Origin: Ampelocalamus luodianensis
Taxonomy: Eukaryota > Streptophyta > Magnoliopsida > Poales > Poaceae
Direction of reading: 5' to 3'
NCBI GenBank assembly: GCA_036346255.1
Contig: CM070622.1
Span: 34,188,751 to 34,252,750 of the forward strand
DNA length: 64,000 bases
This document shows, piece after piece, positions 11,561 through 22,510 of the stretch (its first letter is position 1; each line of letters begins with the position of its first letter). The notes beneath the pieces were generated by a model. It was not told the origin of the DNA and did not search any database. It worked only from the letters and a program-made list of their open reading frames with translations. Both the position numbers and the translations under genes were made by a program.

Positions 11561-12519
11561 GTGGAATGACTGAAACTTTCATAACAGCAAATTACAATGC
11601 AACCAAAATGCCAATTATTCATCATCAAAATTCACGACCATCCACATAGTCTAACAGAAGCTTTTTCGTAATAACAATTATTCATCATGTCTAACAAAAT
11701 TCACGTCCGAGTGCTAGTTGCTCCCGATAGACTTATTCCTTTTCTCTTGTTACTAGTCTATGAGAGATAGTGAGTGCGACATTCTTGTTCTCCTCCAATT
11801 CGAAGTTCCAAACCCAACACTCACGAATCAAGCAACCTCTAGCCAAGAGCTCGCTAGGAAGGTAACTGGTGTGGTCATTCGCCACTGTCGTTAAGCAGAC
11901 ACCGGGTCACCTCCTTGTCATCGCCGGTGACCTCGAGCTGCGCCTAGATCCATCATCGCCAGCCACCAATGCACAATGGCCACCTCCTCCTTTCTGACGT
12001 CCTTCTTGTTGTCACCGTGGCCTTGATTCGATCTGTCGTAGCTGGTGCCTTGTGGAGCTGAAGGGCACAAGGCAAAGATGGCCACCAACGCACAGTGGCA
12101 GCGGCCATGGGAGGGGATGGAGGAAGGTATGACAGTGGCCATGGCCCATGGGAGCTGATGGAGGAAGGTGGGGAAGAAGAGAGAAAGGAAGAAGGCATGA
12201 CAATTTGATCTAGTTTTGCTCATAATGGCATGTAACCCAAAAGTATGTAAGGATGAGCTTTGTAATGGGGTATCTCAAAACATGAGATTCTAGAATGTTA
12301 TATATCTAAATAACTCTAGAATGGACCGTCAATTTGGTGGGAAGTGAAATACCAACTAGGCGGAATGGGTCAATGGATCAGCCCACTTGCATCTCTACCC
12401 GCCGATCCATTTGTGCCCACTACGCTGGTACGGAGTGGAAAGTGAGTGGTTTGTTACAACTCTTTGAAACTTGAAAGAACCGGCGAACAGAAAGAAGTCC
12501 TCAGGCCTGGCTTGGAATT
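11561..12519. other. No gene recognised
   Basis: Mixed-composition sequence with a GC-rich part at 11880-12170. Overlapping open frames exist on the minus strand here but have no domain and are compositional. This is the left flank of the Copia-1 insertion, which duplicated CATCT at 12520-12524. Confidence 0.4.
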
Positions 12520-12524
12520 CATCT

Positions 12525-12797
12525 TGTTAGGAAACCGGGCCCAGGACCGGGAGTCCTGGCCCAAGGTGGGCTCCTCATCCCAAACCCTAGCAGGGTCGTA
12601 GCCTATAAATAGGGGGTGCTATTCATTGTAAAAGATTGATCGATGGATGAAGGAATAAAGAGAAGCAAGAAGTCCCCCTACATCTCTGTGTTCTATCTCT
12701 TATTATGTTCTTGTTGTTCATGCATTGTTCTTACGATTCTACGCTTGTCTACGAGGTAATCGCTCGGACTGGACTCGCCAGCGACGGTTCCTCAACA
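12525..12797 (+). repeat. Copia-1 5' LTR
   Basis: A 273-bp LTR starting TGTTAGGAAACC and ending CCTCAACA. It holds a TATA box, TATAAATA at 12604-12611. It is followed at once by CGTTATCAGCACGA, the presumed primer-binding site. Most of its right part is almost identical to 19213-19413. Confidence 0.93.
12604..12611 (+). promoter_or_regulatory. TATA box of Copia-1 5' LTR
   Basis: TATAAATA in the U3 part of the LTR; the same word is conserved in the 3' LTR at 19221-19228. Confidence 0.65.
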
Positions 12798-12815
12798 CGT
12801 TATCAGCACGATCGA
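12798..12815 (+). promoter_or_regulatory. Copia-1 primer-binding site
   Basis: Directly after the LTR end the sequence reads CGTTATCAGCACGATC. TTATCAGCACG is a variant of the TGGTATCAGAGC tRNA-Met complementary site. Its position is right; its match is imperfect. Confidence 0.5.
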
Positions 12816-13409
12816 CTCTCCTCGCATCGAAAAGGTAACCGTCGATGAACGACACTCGTAGATTGAATCGTTTTCTAGATTGCTTTCAATTCGCAAATTT
12901 GGCTTTCTAGATTGGTTTTCTACGGTGCAAATCCGCTCTAATCTACCGCGAGCGACTTGAAGTCGCCGGCCAAGCCGATCGGTGGGTTGCATGAAAGAGT
13001 AGATGATGATTGTACAGTAGGTTGTATATGCGATCGCATGAAAGGCATCATGTGCGCGGCACCGCTCGAAGCGGCCGTCACTACCTCGCGACACGTTACG
13101 GTCGGCATAGTCCGCCATCACGTACGCCACGGAGGCAACGACGGACCACCCGCTAGCACGCGGCAAGCACGCACATGTCGGCATGAAGCCGCGCCTCTGT
13201 TGCAATCTCATAATACATTATATTGTATCGCATACATGAACAAACAAAAAAAAGGGACGGCGACGACCACAGCAGAGCGGCGTCGTCGCGATTTTGGTGT
13301 CACACCGCCACTGAAGATGGCACCGCCACGCCGCGAGGCGCACGGCGGCGGCGCTTGCGCCCGCGATGCGACACCGCGATCGATGAGCGATGTACGCCGT
13401 GGTGAACAG

Positions 13410-13760
13410 TACCACTAGCGGATGAGCGATGCACGCGCATGAAACGATCTGCCGCGGATGAGCGATTGCACCGCATGAAGCGATCGTGTGTGGATGAGCG
13501 AGCCGCACGGATGAGCGATAATCTCGCATGAGCGGTATTTGCGGATGAGCGATGAGCGGATGAGCGGTAATCTCGCGTGAACGGTAACCTCACATGAGCG
13601 GTATTTGCGGATGAGCGATGCGCGGATGAGCGGTAATCTCGCGTGAGCGGTATTTGCGGATAAGCGGTCGTCGCGCGTGAACTGTGATCGCCGCGTGAAG
13701 CGATGATCGCGGATGAGCGATAATCACATATGAACGGTGATTACATATGAGCGATGCGAA
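13410..13760 (+). repeat. Minisatellite in the leader of Copia-1
   Basis: Imperfect tandem copies of short units built on GCGGATGAGCGAT and GCGGATGAGCGGTAATCTCGCGTGA, roughly 14-40 bp with a higher-order pattern (for example 13540-13590 and 13620-13660). They lie between the primer-binding site and pol, where the untranslated leader or gag start should be. Isolated further copies occur near 14670 (CGGATGAGCGG). Confidence 0.8.
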
Positions 13761-13769
13761 AAAATCTCG

Positions 13770-14275
13770 CGGCGCGCATGCGCGCGTGTGATGTCGGCCC
13801 GGCCGTGCGCTGCCGGAGCGGCGGTGGGCCACCTCCGTAAAGTGCCGTCGCCCTCGTCGCTTGCTGCGTGCGCCGTCCATGGCTCGTAGCCACCTTGCAC
13901 CGCGCCGCCCGCATCGCGCCATGGCATGAAGTAAAGGAAGGAGGAAGAAGGCTCGGCCGCGCGCCGTCGAATCGCGCCCGCCCGTCGTGCCGCGCATGGC
14001 GTGCGCGCGCAGCGCCGCACCGGCACCGTCGAACCGCTACCGGCCGCGATCGACATGCCGCGTGCGGCCGCGCCGCGCAAAGCCCAGGCCGCCGAGCCGC
14101 ACCGTCCCGCCGCGCCGTCGCCGCGGCGACATCTCCGCCAGGCCGCGCGACAAGACCGCCACCGCCGCGCTCCGCAATGGCCACCGCTGCCGCTCGCCGC
14201 TCGTGCGCGCCCCACCTCACCGGCGCCGCCGCCCGTAAATGCTCGCGCCAGCGCTCCGTGGCCGCTTTGAAAATT
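13770..14275. other. Very GC-rich block inside Copia-1, no assignable gene
   Basis: About 500 bp of GCCGCGC-rich sequence with long open frames in several frames on both strands. All give Arg/Ala/Pro-rich peptides without a domain, so they are base-composition artefacts. The block begins and ends sharply against AT-rich sequence (end near 14275). It could be a captured CpG-rich host segment or a peculiar gag leader; nothing in it allows a choice. Confidence 0.5.
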
Positions 14276-14859
14276 GCAATTTGTAGAAAAAATCATTTTT
14301 CACAGAAAGGGCCGAATCCATTTTTTTGCATACTTTTGAACTTGAAGCATGTTTAACTTTGTTATTATTATTTCTATCGATTTATTTACGCATTCTTGTT
14401 TTGATTATCTGTGATTGTTTATATTGCTTTTAATCACCGAAAATAGCGATAAATCATGAAAAATGCATAGAAAAATACGGAACACTGAACACAGGTTGAA
14501 GAGCATTGTGAGAATTTTGCAACCATTTTATGCAGATTACCAGCGGTAATCCTTTGAACTTTTGCATGAATATGAAGATGGTCGCATCACGAATCGAAAT
14601 TGAGAACTGACCTAGTATGGTGAGAATTTGTGAAATTTATAACATCTTCAATTACGTGGTAATATAATCACGGATGAGCGGAAGGCCGAGAAGACCCTCT
14701 ACCTTTCACGAGCGGTGCAATCCGCAAGCAACTATTGTCAAGACGGCTACATGAAGTATCAGAATTAATTGACGTCATGCAAGTTGCGAAACTCAAGATG
14801 ATATTCTAAGAAAGAACTTCATCTCGCAACCACCTAGTAGCAATGTTGGCCATGAAGCC

Positions 14860-15110
14860 ATCGCTAGCGACTACAAGGTGATGAAGCCTCTCACGAATGA
14901 GAGAAACAAGAAGGGTAAGGTCGATGCGTCGCATATTATTGATGTTTTCGGTCTAAGAAGAAGGGCAAATGATAGCTTGAGGCATACCTCGCCATTGCGA
15001 GCGCAGAGGATTCACATCCATTACTGCACTTATGAATGTGAACACCCGATGCGACCCATCATCCCTCCTTTGGACATCACGGCCGCCACACCGTAGCGCC
15101 CAAGAGGAGA
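14860..15110 (+). pseudogene. Copia-1 gag/pol junction remnant
   Basis: The plus strand reads ERNKKGKVDASHI and then RAQRIHIHYCTYECEHPM, a basic linker followed by a Cys/His-containing segment that I associate with the spacer before protease in this copia family. Frames break shortly after. Sequence from 14280 to 14860 before it shows no recognisable domain. Confidence 0.35.
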
Positions 15111-15539
15111 AGATCGCGCATGGAGCCGATTTGGCGAAGTTCCGAATACTTCGCCTATTAGATCCGATGCACGCATTGCACTCGGACCTTTATAGAAACT
15201 TGCGGTTTGTAATTGAAGCGAATTTTGAATTATTGAATAATGGTTGCAAGCTGCGGGAGAGCAAAGCATTAAATTCTTATTATGAGTCTGCAAGACTTAT
15301 TTTCCCGTTTTATAATAGCAAGTTATGTTCTAATATCTCAAGTATTTTATTTATGTGTTGCTTGCTTTGCTACATATTAATGAAGTACATTATATTAGAA
15401 CGCGTGTGGCGCCTATGGAGGAAGTGTGCTTAGCATGTAGCGGCACAACGAATACCATTCGAGAGAAATAGAAATTTTCGATCGATCGGCAAGAATGTTG
15501 GTAGTCTTCACGACGATCGCGAGCGACGATACTTGTATA

Positions 15540-16690
15540 ATAGGCTCGGAAGGGCCATAATTATACTCCCAGGCACAACTTTGGTCATTGAAGAAGACTT
15601 GTTGTACCAGAATCGACTAGAACTCTCAAGGATATTTGCGCTAACGGTTTTCATGTAGAGGCGAAGAAGAGTATAGTGCATGAATACTGCTCATTACAAA
15701 GCGTGAAGAAAGTAAAAATAGCATTAGAATGTCTTCCTTCATATGAAATTGGGCTATACTACATTAATATTAAGGCACTGCGACCTATCTTGCCTTGAAA
15801 ACCGTATTTAAAAGCTCAACTTTTCTATCTACGGCATGATAGATTGTGCCGTCTAAGTCTTAGGATGATGAGAGATATAATTAACAATTCAGGAGGACAT
15901 GATATGAATGTTAAGAATTTCTCGAATCGGGAAGATTTTGTGTGCCCGCATGTGCCAGAAATTAATTACTAGACCTTTTGCTCTGAAGCGAAGGATGAAG
16001 TCCTGCATTCTGGACCGTATCGGGAGACCTTTGCGGTCCTATATAGCCCTGTAAGGGTAATTTGAGGTATTTTATAGTGCTCATCGATGCTTCCTCGGAA
16101 TGGTCGCACTATGTTTATTGTCTCAGAAATCATGCTTTGCAAAGCCAATCTCAGAGATAATTAAATTAGAAATATTTTCCCGATCATCATATGAAGTCCA
16201 CTGAATGGACAACGCGGAGAATTTACTTTGAAAGCATTTGATGATTATTGCATGAAAATGGGAATTAAAAGTTGAGCATTACATGCGCATATCCACACCC
16301 GAATGGACTAGCGAACTTTGAAGAATTGTAATTTACCAACTATATGTTGAGGACACGCGATCTGCTTTCGTGCGACTCTCATTAATTTTAGACCGTCGCC
16401 TATAACATCCATCCAACTATGCAACTAGCGCAAGGGTCGATCTGAAAACTCATCATCTTCGCGGTTTGGTTGCAAGGGTTATATACCTATACCACCACCG
16501 CATGTGATCGAAATGGGTCTTCTCAGAAAGTCCGAATATCGTTGGTTATGAGGCGGCATCCATAATCAAGTATTTGGACCATATATTGGAGATTTGTATA
16601 ATGCCGATTCATGATAGTACATTAGATGAGGTTAGTTTCCGTCATTAGGGGAGAAATCAACCCTTGATGATAATGTCGGAAATAATTGAA
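15540..16690 (+). pseudogene. Copia-1 gag-pre/integrase remnant
   Basis: Across shifting plus-strand frames I can read GRAIIILPGTTL (start of the gag-pre-integrase region), LIDASSEWSHYVYCLRNHAL (integrase core with the first catalytic Asp), MDNAENL (second Asp region), a shifted K(W/V)EHY segment, and near the end SIIKYLDHILE, the conserved 'SPSIIKYLEP' segment after the core. There are many stops. Integrase would insert the cDNA into the host genome; this copy cannot make an active enzyme. Confidence 0.75.
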
Positions 16691-17239
16691 GTCTAGAAGA
16701 CAATTAAAGTCGAAGATAATTGAAATCTATGCATATGACCCGCGCACTAGTGAAGCAAATAGAAGTCGAGAAGATAATTGAATTGAAGTCTAGAAGACAA
16801 TTAAAGTCGAGAAGATAATTGATTCGCAAGTATTAGCGAATCAACGCGAACTACTTTAGTGATTTGAAGAGCGTGAATAAGTAGCACTTGCACGCAAGCA
16901 ATGCAGGAGAGGTTGAAATACCATTGAAGGTATCCTAATCCCGTCGAGGCCTCGGAATAAGGGCGAGAACTCCGGTCCCTCGAATCCGAAGTAGCAGGGG
17001 CGCTGGTGAAAAAGGATAAGAAGGACTTGACACGGCCGATCAGAAGTGCCCCCGAACGAGAAGGGGCGGTTGAGACACAGCACGGTATGGAACCTTGAAA
17101 AAGGCGTGCGAGTGAACATCCCCATGAAGGAGACATCGGCATGGATGTGTGCGCACACATCAGCTGAAAAACTAAAGGACTTGCCCGCAATTGAAAGCGT
17201 GGTGAGCAAGTAGAAGCATTAAAAGAATCGCCCCTTGAA

Positions 17240-18180
17240 GAAATAGCTATAAAATTTATGACCTCGGAGAATCTTTGAATATGACAACGACCAATGTCGA
17301 CATATACTTTGCAAAGAAACTTGCCACAATCATCAATCTTGATTCGAGCTCATATCGCTCATTGAATGAAAGAAAATATCGATTGAAAGAAGGCGTGAGC
17401 TGAATTATTCTCTCGAATAAAGAATGGCGTTTGGGCACATGTAAGCGTCGCCTCCCTTGTGCACCAGTAGGGCATAAGTGGATATTTGTTCGAAAGAAAA
17501 ATGAAAAGAAGCAAGGCTCGTTGCATAAGGTTTCATTGAACATCGAGGAGATGATTGTGAAGAAACCTATTCCCGATCATGGCGAACCCCTTTAGACATT
17601 TATCTCAATGGCGGTGAACTTGAAGTTAAATTGAAATTGATGGATGGGGTACGGCATACCTTTATGAAATATTGGATTCGGACATTGAAGATACTGAATG
17701 TATTAATGTCCGAACCAAGATAGAGCAAATGGAAATATATACAGTGTGAAACTCGAGAAAGTCATTATGCGAACTTAAGCAATCGGGCGAATGTGGTATA
17801 ATCGCTTGGCGACTTTCTATGCAAGAAAGGCTACGAGCGATGAGAATAAACCACGTGTATTTATCGATGATTCCATAATGAATTTTGTATAATCTCGGTG
17901 TATGAAAATGATCTGAATATCATCAGACCAGAAAGGTATTAAGAAAGTAAGCTTTACACAAGTCGAGTTGAAATGAAAGATTTGGGTGAAAATCAAATAT
18001 TGCCTAGGCTTGCGGCTTGGGCATGCCTGAAGGAATTTTAGTACATCGGTCAACCTACGATCGGAAGGTGTTGGAAATGTTCGGCTTTGGAAAGGCATAC
18101 CCTTTGAAGGTGCCAATGGTCGGAGAGCTTTGCGGCAAGACAAGGACCGTACAAACCTAGAAAGAGGGGGAGGAAGTCAC
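17240..18180 (+). pseudogene. Copia-1 reverse transcriptase remnant
   Basis: In plus-strand frames: PVGHKWIFVRKKNEKKQGS (the 'P.G.KW.F..K.' start of copia RT), RMWYNRL (near 17790), PRVFIDDS and the following diverged palm region, and VLEMFGFGKAYPLKVPMV (the end of RT, 18068-18120). The YVDD-like box is not cleanly readable. Frames are broken by stops and indels. Confidence 0.75.
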
Positions 18181-18419
18181 GGGACCGAATTCCCATATTT
18201 AAGTGTGATAGAAACACTCATGTATTGAATAAAGCTGTACTAGACTAGGCATTGCATTTGCCGTGAACCTATTAGTAAGGTATAGTCTGAGAACCTACCA
18301 AAGGCATTGACGGGGAATGAAGGACATCTCCGATACCTCTAAGGAAGCAAAGAACTTGAGTACATTCTCTGAAAAGGACAAAGACTTAACTATGAATGGC
18401 AATGCGGATAACGGTACTT

Positions 18420-18830
18420 GTAGGACCCATGATACGATAAATAACAAGCAGGCTATGTATTCCTATGTGGTGGAACCGTAATTCCATAAAATCGTCTAGC
18501 GGTGTCTTGTACCGATTTGACGAACCACTCGGAAACAATAGCACTACGAGGCCTCACGAGAATGTGCTTGGCCGGCGGATGATTCACTACATCCAGCGGT
18601 TATGTGGATTGAATACCGCACAAACTCCCACTATTATCTATGAAGATAATGTAGCTTGTGTTGCACAAGTGCGGATGGGTTATTGTGAAGAATCCTCTTA
18701 CAAAAGCATATCAACCCCAAGTTCTTCTATGCTCATGAATTGCAAAAGATGAGCGTAATCAAAGTACTCCATACTAGGTCATGTGAGAATCTTGCGATTT
18801 ATTCACTAAGTCACTTCAGTCTAGCTTTGA
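18420..18830 (+). pseudogene. Copia-1 RNase H remnant
   Basis: The open stretch at 18465-18752 contains TPTIIYEDNVACVAQVRMGY, the conserved 'IYEDN.ACV.Q...GY' segment of copia RNase H, then a frame change before the 'KHI.PK.F..HEL' segment (readable around 18700-18750). It lies about 400 bp before the 3' LTR, as expected. Confidence 0.85.
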
Positions 18831-19146
18831 AAGATGCATATGTGGAATTGGAATGATGAGACTTAGAGAAGTCACGAGTCGGGGAGAACCTTCACGAACT
18901 CATTACTAAAGCTTGATCACGAAGACCGAGTACCCAAAGGTAAATCACGGAGATTAAATGAAATTGGGTGGATTGTACTCTTTTCCCTTGTGAGTTTTCT
19001 GAAGTTTCTCGGCTAAGGTTTTTAATGAGGCAATTAAATGCGACATAGCGAGAACATGATTAATGTACTCTTTCTCCAAATTTTTCCCACTGGGTTTTAT
19101 GGAGTTTTGATGAGACATGGACATGAAGGATGAGTGCCCAAGGGAG

Positions 19147-19413
19147 TGTTAGAAGCCGGGCCGGGGCCAGAGTCACAGCCCAAGGTGGGCTCCTCATCCC
19201 AAACCTAGCGAGTCGTAGCCTATAAATAGGGGTGCTATTCATTGTAAAAGATTGATCGATGGATGAAGGAATAAAGAGAAGCAAGAAGTCCCCCTACATC
19301 TCTGTGTTCTATCTCTTATTATGTTCTTGTTGTTCATGCATTGTTCTTACGATTCTACGCTTGTCTACGAGGTAATCGCTCGGACTGGACTCGCCAGCGA
19401 CGGTTCCTCAACA
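19147..19413 (+). repeat. Copia-1 3' LTR
   Basis: A 267-bp LTR from TGTTAGAAGCC to CCTCAACA, preceded by the purine run AAGGGAG (19140-19146) as polypurine tract and followed by the target duplication CATCT. TATA box at 19221-19228. It differs from the 5' copy mainly in the first 60 bp and by small deletions. Confidence 0.93.
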
Positions 19414-19490
19414 CATCTAACCCTCGTGTGTACGCATTCTCTCTCGTTTTCACTTTGAAACTTTTTTCTCTATTTTAGATCGGATTTTTT

Positions 19491-19560
19491 AGCAGCATGG
19501 CCAAGCAGTAAGGCAGGGACTGCAAATCCTTTGTCCCCAGTTCAAATCTGGGTGGTCCGC
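19491..19560 (+). tRNA. Plastid-like tRNA-Cys (GCA), nuclear copy, probably non-functional
   Basis: GCATGGCCAAGCAGTAAGGC, then GACTGCAAATCC (anticodon GCA) and CCCAGTTCAAATCTGGG (T arm) reproduce the plastid trnC-GCA sequence. The acceptor ends (AGCAGC and GGTCCGC) no longer pair well and one G is missing before the anticodon stem, so it is likely a pseudogene carried in a nuclear plastid insert. Confidence 0.75.
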
Positions 19561-19870
19561 ATATGAAATACTTAGGCTTATAGTACTGATCGAACTCGAC
19601 AAATTTGTACCCTGCATAAGTTGGGGCAAGAGAGTAACTAGGCCAGCCGATACTGGATTTTGAGAATCCATAGTTCTATCATCAAACTAGGGTTTGTTTC
19701 ATCGGTAGTGGCCCAAACGGCTACCAATAAGGATGATGTTGTGTTTCCTTATTCTTTTATGAATTTTAAAATTTTAATTGATTCGATTCTTTTTTTTTCA
19801 ATCTAAGATTGAAGAAGGGACTCCAAAAAGGAATATCAAGACTTCTTAATTATCATACATTTTATTTATC
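19561..19870 (+). other. Likely plastid DNA insert (NUPT) next to tRNA-Cys
   Basis: The sequence after the tRNA has the AT-rich character of grass plastid spacer DNA (for example CCAGCCGATACTGGATTTTG and long A/T runs near 19780-19800) and contains no open gene. I infer that it came in with the tRNA segment. The right limit is set by the start of the MITE and is approximate. Confidence 0.5.
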
Positions 19871-19931
19871 ATACACCGTGGAAGGTGAGTGGTACGAAAG
19901 CTGAACTCAACTCATTATCTCTCAGCAACTA

Positions 19932-20189
19932 CTCTTCTCTCTGGTTCAAAAAACAAGTTGTCTTGGACATCGACACGGCCTCCAAAATGTAACTTTGACC
20001 ATTAATTACTATTGTAATATATTTGTAGACCCAATGTAATTATAATATTATAAAAGTATTTTTCGAGACGAATCTACACATATGATTTTCATGTATCTAA
20101 TCTAAATATTTAAAAATATATCAAAAGACAAAGTTTTTAAATTTTGACTCCATGTATTCAAAACAACTTTTTTTTTTAACCGGAGGGAG
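19932..20189. mobile_element. Stowaway-type MITE
   Basis: About 258 bp between TA dinucleotides (19930-19931, 20190-20191). The right end reads ACCGGAGGGAGTA; the left end is a diverged ACTCTTCTCTCTGGTT. Inside are words typical of a common grass Stowaway family: AAGTTGTCTTGGACATCGAC, TAACTTTGACCATTA, GACGAATCTACACATATGAT. Non-autonomous; it would depend on mariner-type transposases elsewhere. Confidence 0.85.
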
Positions 20190-20191
20190 TA

Positions 20192-20528
20192 CCAGAACGA
20201 ATAACACATCTCTCTCTCCTTTTTTGGGTTTTGATGGACCTAGCCAGGCGTACCGTGTACGCACAACGAGCCAATGGAGTTAGATGGATATCATTACTGT
20301 ACTACCGACATACCGTAGATCACAAGGTCTGTACGTTCAGAAAGAAATCGTAACGACTCGTATATTGGTAGGAGATCGAATTTCGTGCAAATTAATACGT
20401 ATACATAGTAATGGAGGTACTCTCCGAAAGGAAGCTGTAATCGACGACATGTCTATACAATGCAATATTGGTACTGAAACATCTCGCCATGCATCACAAG
20501 AGATCTAGTATTTTATTTTATCTCGATA
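20192..20528. other. No gene recognised
   Basis: 337 bp between the MITE and the CACTA element. It has one 74-codon plus-strand frame (20284-20508) with no domain I recognise. The CACTA insertion duplicated CAT at its right edge (20529-20531). Confidence 0.4.
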
Positions 20529-20899
20529 CATCACTACCGGACCACGACCCCTTTGCGAGTGCAAAAATCTTTGCGAGTGCCAAATATCGGGCACTCGGCA
20601 AAGAGATATTTTGCGAGTGCGACACTCGACAAGAACTACACTCGGCAAAGCCCTCTTTGCGAAAGTGCCATGCACTCGGCAAAGATTAACACTCGGTACA
20701 TTCAACCTTTGCGAGTGCGGGCACTCGGCAAAGGGGGCACTCGGCAAAGCGATGCGAGTGCGGTTCCGCGACGTCAAATTTTGCCGGCCGGCGTTTGGCA
20801 CTCGGCAAAATAAATCTTTGCCGAGTGTCGCACATCGACACTCGGCAAAGACCCTTTGCCAGAGAGTGCCATGGCGACTTCGGCAAAGTTTTTTTTGGC

Positions 20900-21760
20900 C
20901 TCCAAATTTTTTGCAGCCTACTCTGATGTCGGGTACTCTATGTTAGGATTTGGTACATTTTTGTGGCTTTTGTTATACTTAGTTAATTTATTTCATTTAC
21001 TAGAATTATTTGGAAAATGCAAATTTGAACGCACGATGCATCGAATAATGGAATTTTATGATTCAAAAAATGATAGTCATGTTATTGGTGTAGTGTGAGG
21101 CCGTATCGAGAGCGGACCGAAATTTGGACATCTTGTTGACTAAACATGGCCAGTGAACTTGCGGCGAAGTGTTTTAAATTCTATAAAAGCAAACAACGTC
21201 AGAAAATTATGAAACTTCGTGGAGATGTCATGATATCATATGTAGAGTGCGTGATAAAAATTTGAGAAAGTTTAGGTGCGCGTTGTCACGTGCGATGCTT
21301 TCAAACCGGGACATCTCGGTGGGATATAAGTATCACATGTGGAGATGTCACAGTTTAAAGCATCGTCGTGTGTTCTTCTCTGAAACCTTCTCAAATTTTT
21401 ATCACGGACTCCACATATGATATCATGACATCTCCACGAGTTTCATAATTTTCGGGCGTTGTTTGCTTTTATAAATTTAAAACACTGCGCTCGCAAGTTC
21501 ACGATCATGTTTCGTCAACAAGATGTCCAAATTTCGGTCCGTTCGATACGACCTCACACTACGATCAATAACATGACTATCATTTTGAATCATAAATTCC
21601 ATTATTCGATGCATCGCGTCTTCAAATTTGCATTTTCCAAATAATTCTAGTAAATGAAATAAATTAACTAAATATAACAAAAGCCACAAAAATGTACCAA
21701 ATCTAACATAAGTACCCGATCTGTAATAAGAAAAAATTGGAGAAAAAAAAACTTGAAGGT
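20900..21760. repeat. ~860-bp imperfect palindrome inside the CACTA element
   Basis: The left arm (about 20900-21329) and right arm (about 21331-21760) are reverse complements over some 430 bp. Examples are GGTACATTTTTGTGGCTTTT (left, near 20950) against its complement near 21690, and GGAGATGTCATGATATCATA (left, near 21212) against its complement near 21420. The axis is near 21330, with only about 25 bp of weakly paired loop. Differences are mostly small indels and substitutions. Transcription across it would give a long hairpin RNA. Confidence 0.85.
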
Positions 21761-22074
21761 CCGTTGTTTTTAAAAAAATGGCGAGGATAAAAATTAAAAA
21801 AATTTGAAAAAATTCCTCTTTCAAGTGCCATATCTAAGACACTCGACAAAAAAATAAAAATTACAAAAATTTAAAAAATTAAAAAACCCTCTTTGCCGAA
21901 AGTGCCATATCCAGGGCACTCGGCAAAAAAAAAAAAAAAAACTTTTAAAAAACTCTTTGCAGTGCGGATCTGGGCACTCGGCAAAAATAAAAAAATTGAA
22001 AATTTTTGCAGTGCAGTCTCGGGCACTCGGCAACGTCGGCACTTAAACGTTTTTGCTGCACCACACGCACACAC

Positions 22075-22510
22075 CCCACTGCACCGCTGCGCCAGCCGCC
22101 GCGCCGCGCCGCGCCGCTGCCCGCTTCGCGCGCCGCCGCGCGCCGCGCGCCGCGCCGCGGGCTCCTGCGCCTCCTCGCCGCCGCCGCCGCCCGCCGCCGC
22201 CGCCCCTGCCGCCGCCCGCGCCGCGCCGCCGCTCTCGCGCGCTGCCGCGCCGCGCGCCGCCGCCGGGCGCTTACGCGCCGCCTGCGCGCGCCTCGCGCCT
22301 ACGCCCCGCCCCGCGCCTGCGCCGCCGCGCCGCGCGCCCGCTCCGCAGCGCTGCCGCCGCCCGCCGCCGCCGCCGCCGGGCTCCTGCCGCCCCGCGCCGC
22401 CGCCGCGCCCCTGCCCTGCCCGCCGGCCGCGGCCCGCGCCGCCGGGCCCCGCGCGCGCGCCCCCGCCCGCCTCGCCCCTGCCGCCGCCCGCCCGCTGCCC
22501 CCCTGCGCGC
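22075..22510. other. Extremely GC-rich tract (CCG/CGC repeats) in the CACTA element
   Basis: About 430 bp made almost only of G and C, with long open frames in several frames on both strands giving Pro/Ala/Arg-rich peptides. I regard none as a gene. It lies where the transposase promoter or 5' untranslated region would be and ends near a GAGGCGAGTGCG word. 22560-23450 downstream is AT-rich, with no gene seen and probably intronic. Confidence 0.6.

Larger units (their letters stand above)
12525..19413 (+). mobile_element. Copia-1: full-length Ty1/copia LTR retrotransposon
   Basis: Two LTRs (12525-12797 and 19147-19413) begin TGTTAG and end CAACA, and the whole is flanked by a perfect 5-bp target duplication CATCT (12520-12524, 19414-19418). 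Internally the plus strand keeps diverged gag-pre/integrase, reverse transcriptase and RNase H in the copia order INT-RT-RH, all with stops and frameshifts. The 5' internal region is unusual: a GCGGATGAGCG minisatellite and a very GC-rich block precede the pol remnants. The LTRs differ from each other by several indels and substitutions, so this is not a very young insertion. Confidence 0.93.

Noticed and set aside
13590..14356. Open frames of 130-190 codons over the GC-rich block in Copia-1
   Set aside because: Present in several frames on both strands with low-complexity products; no domain and no start context that favours one.
20553..20946. Frames over the CACTA left subterminal repeats
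   Set aside because: Peptides repeat with the CACTCGGCAAAG units and are repeat artefacts.
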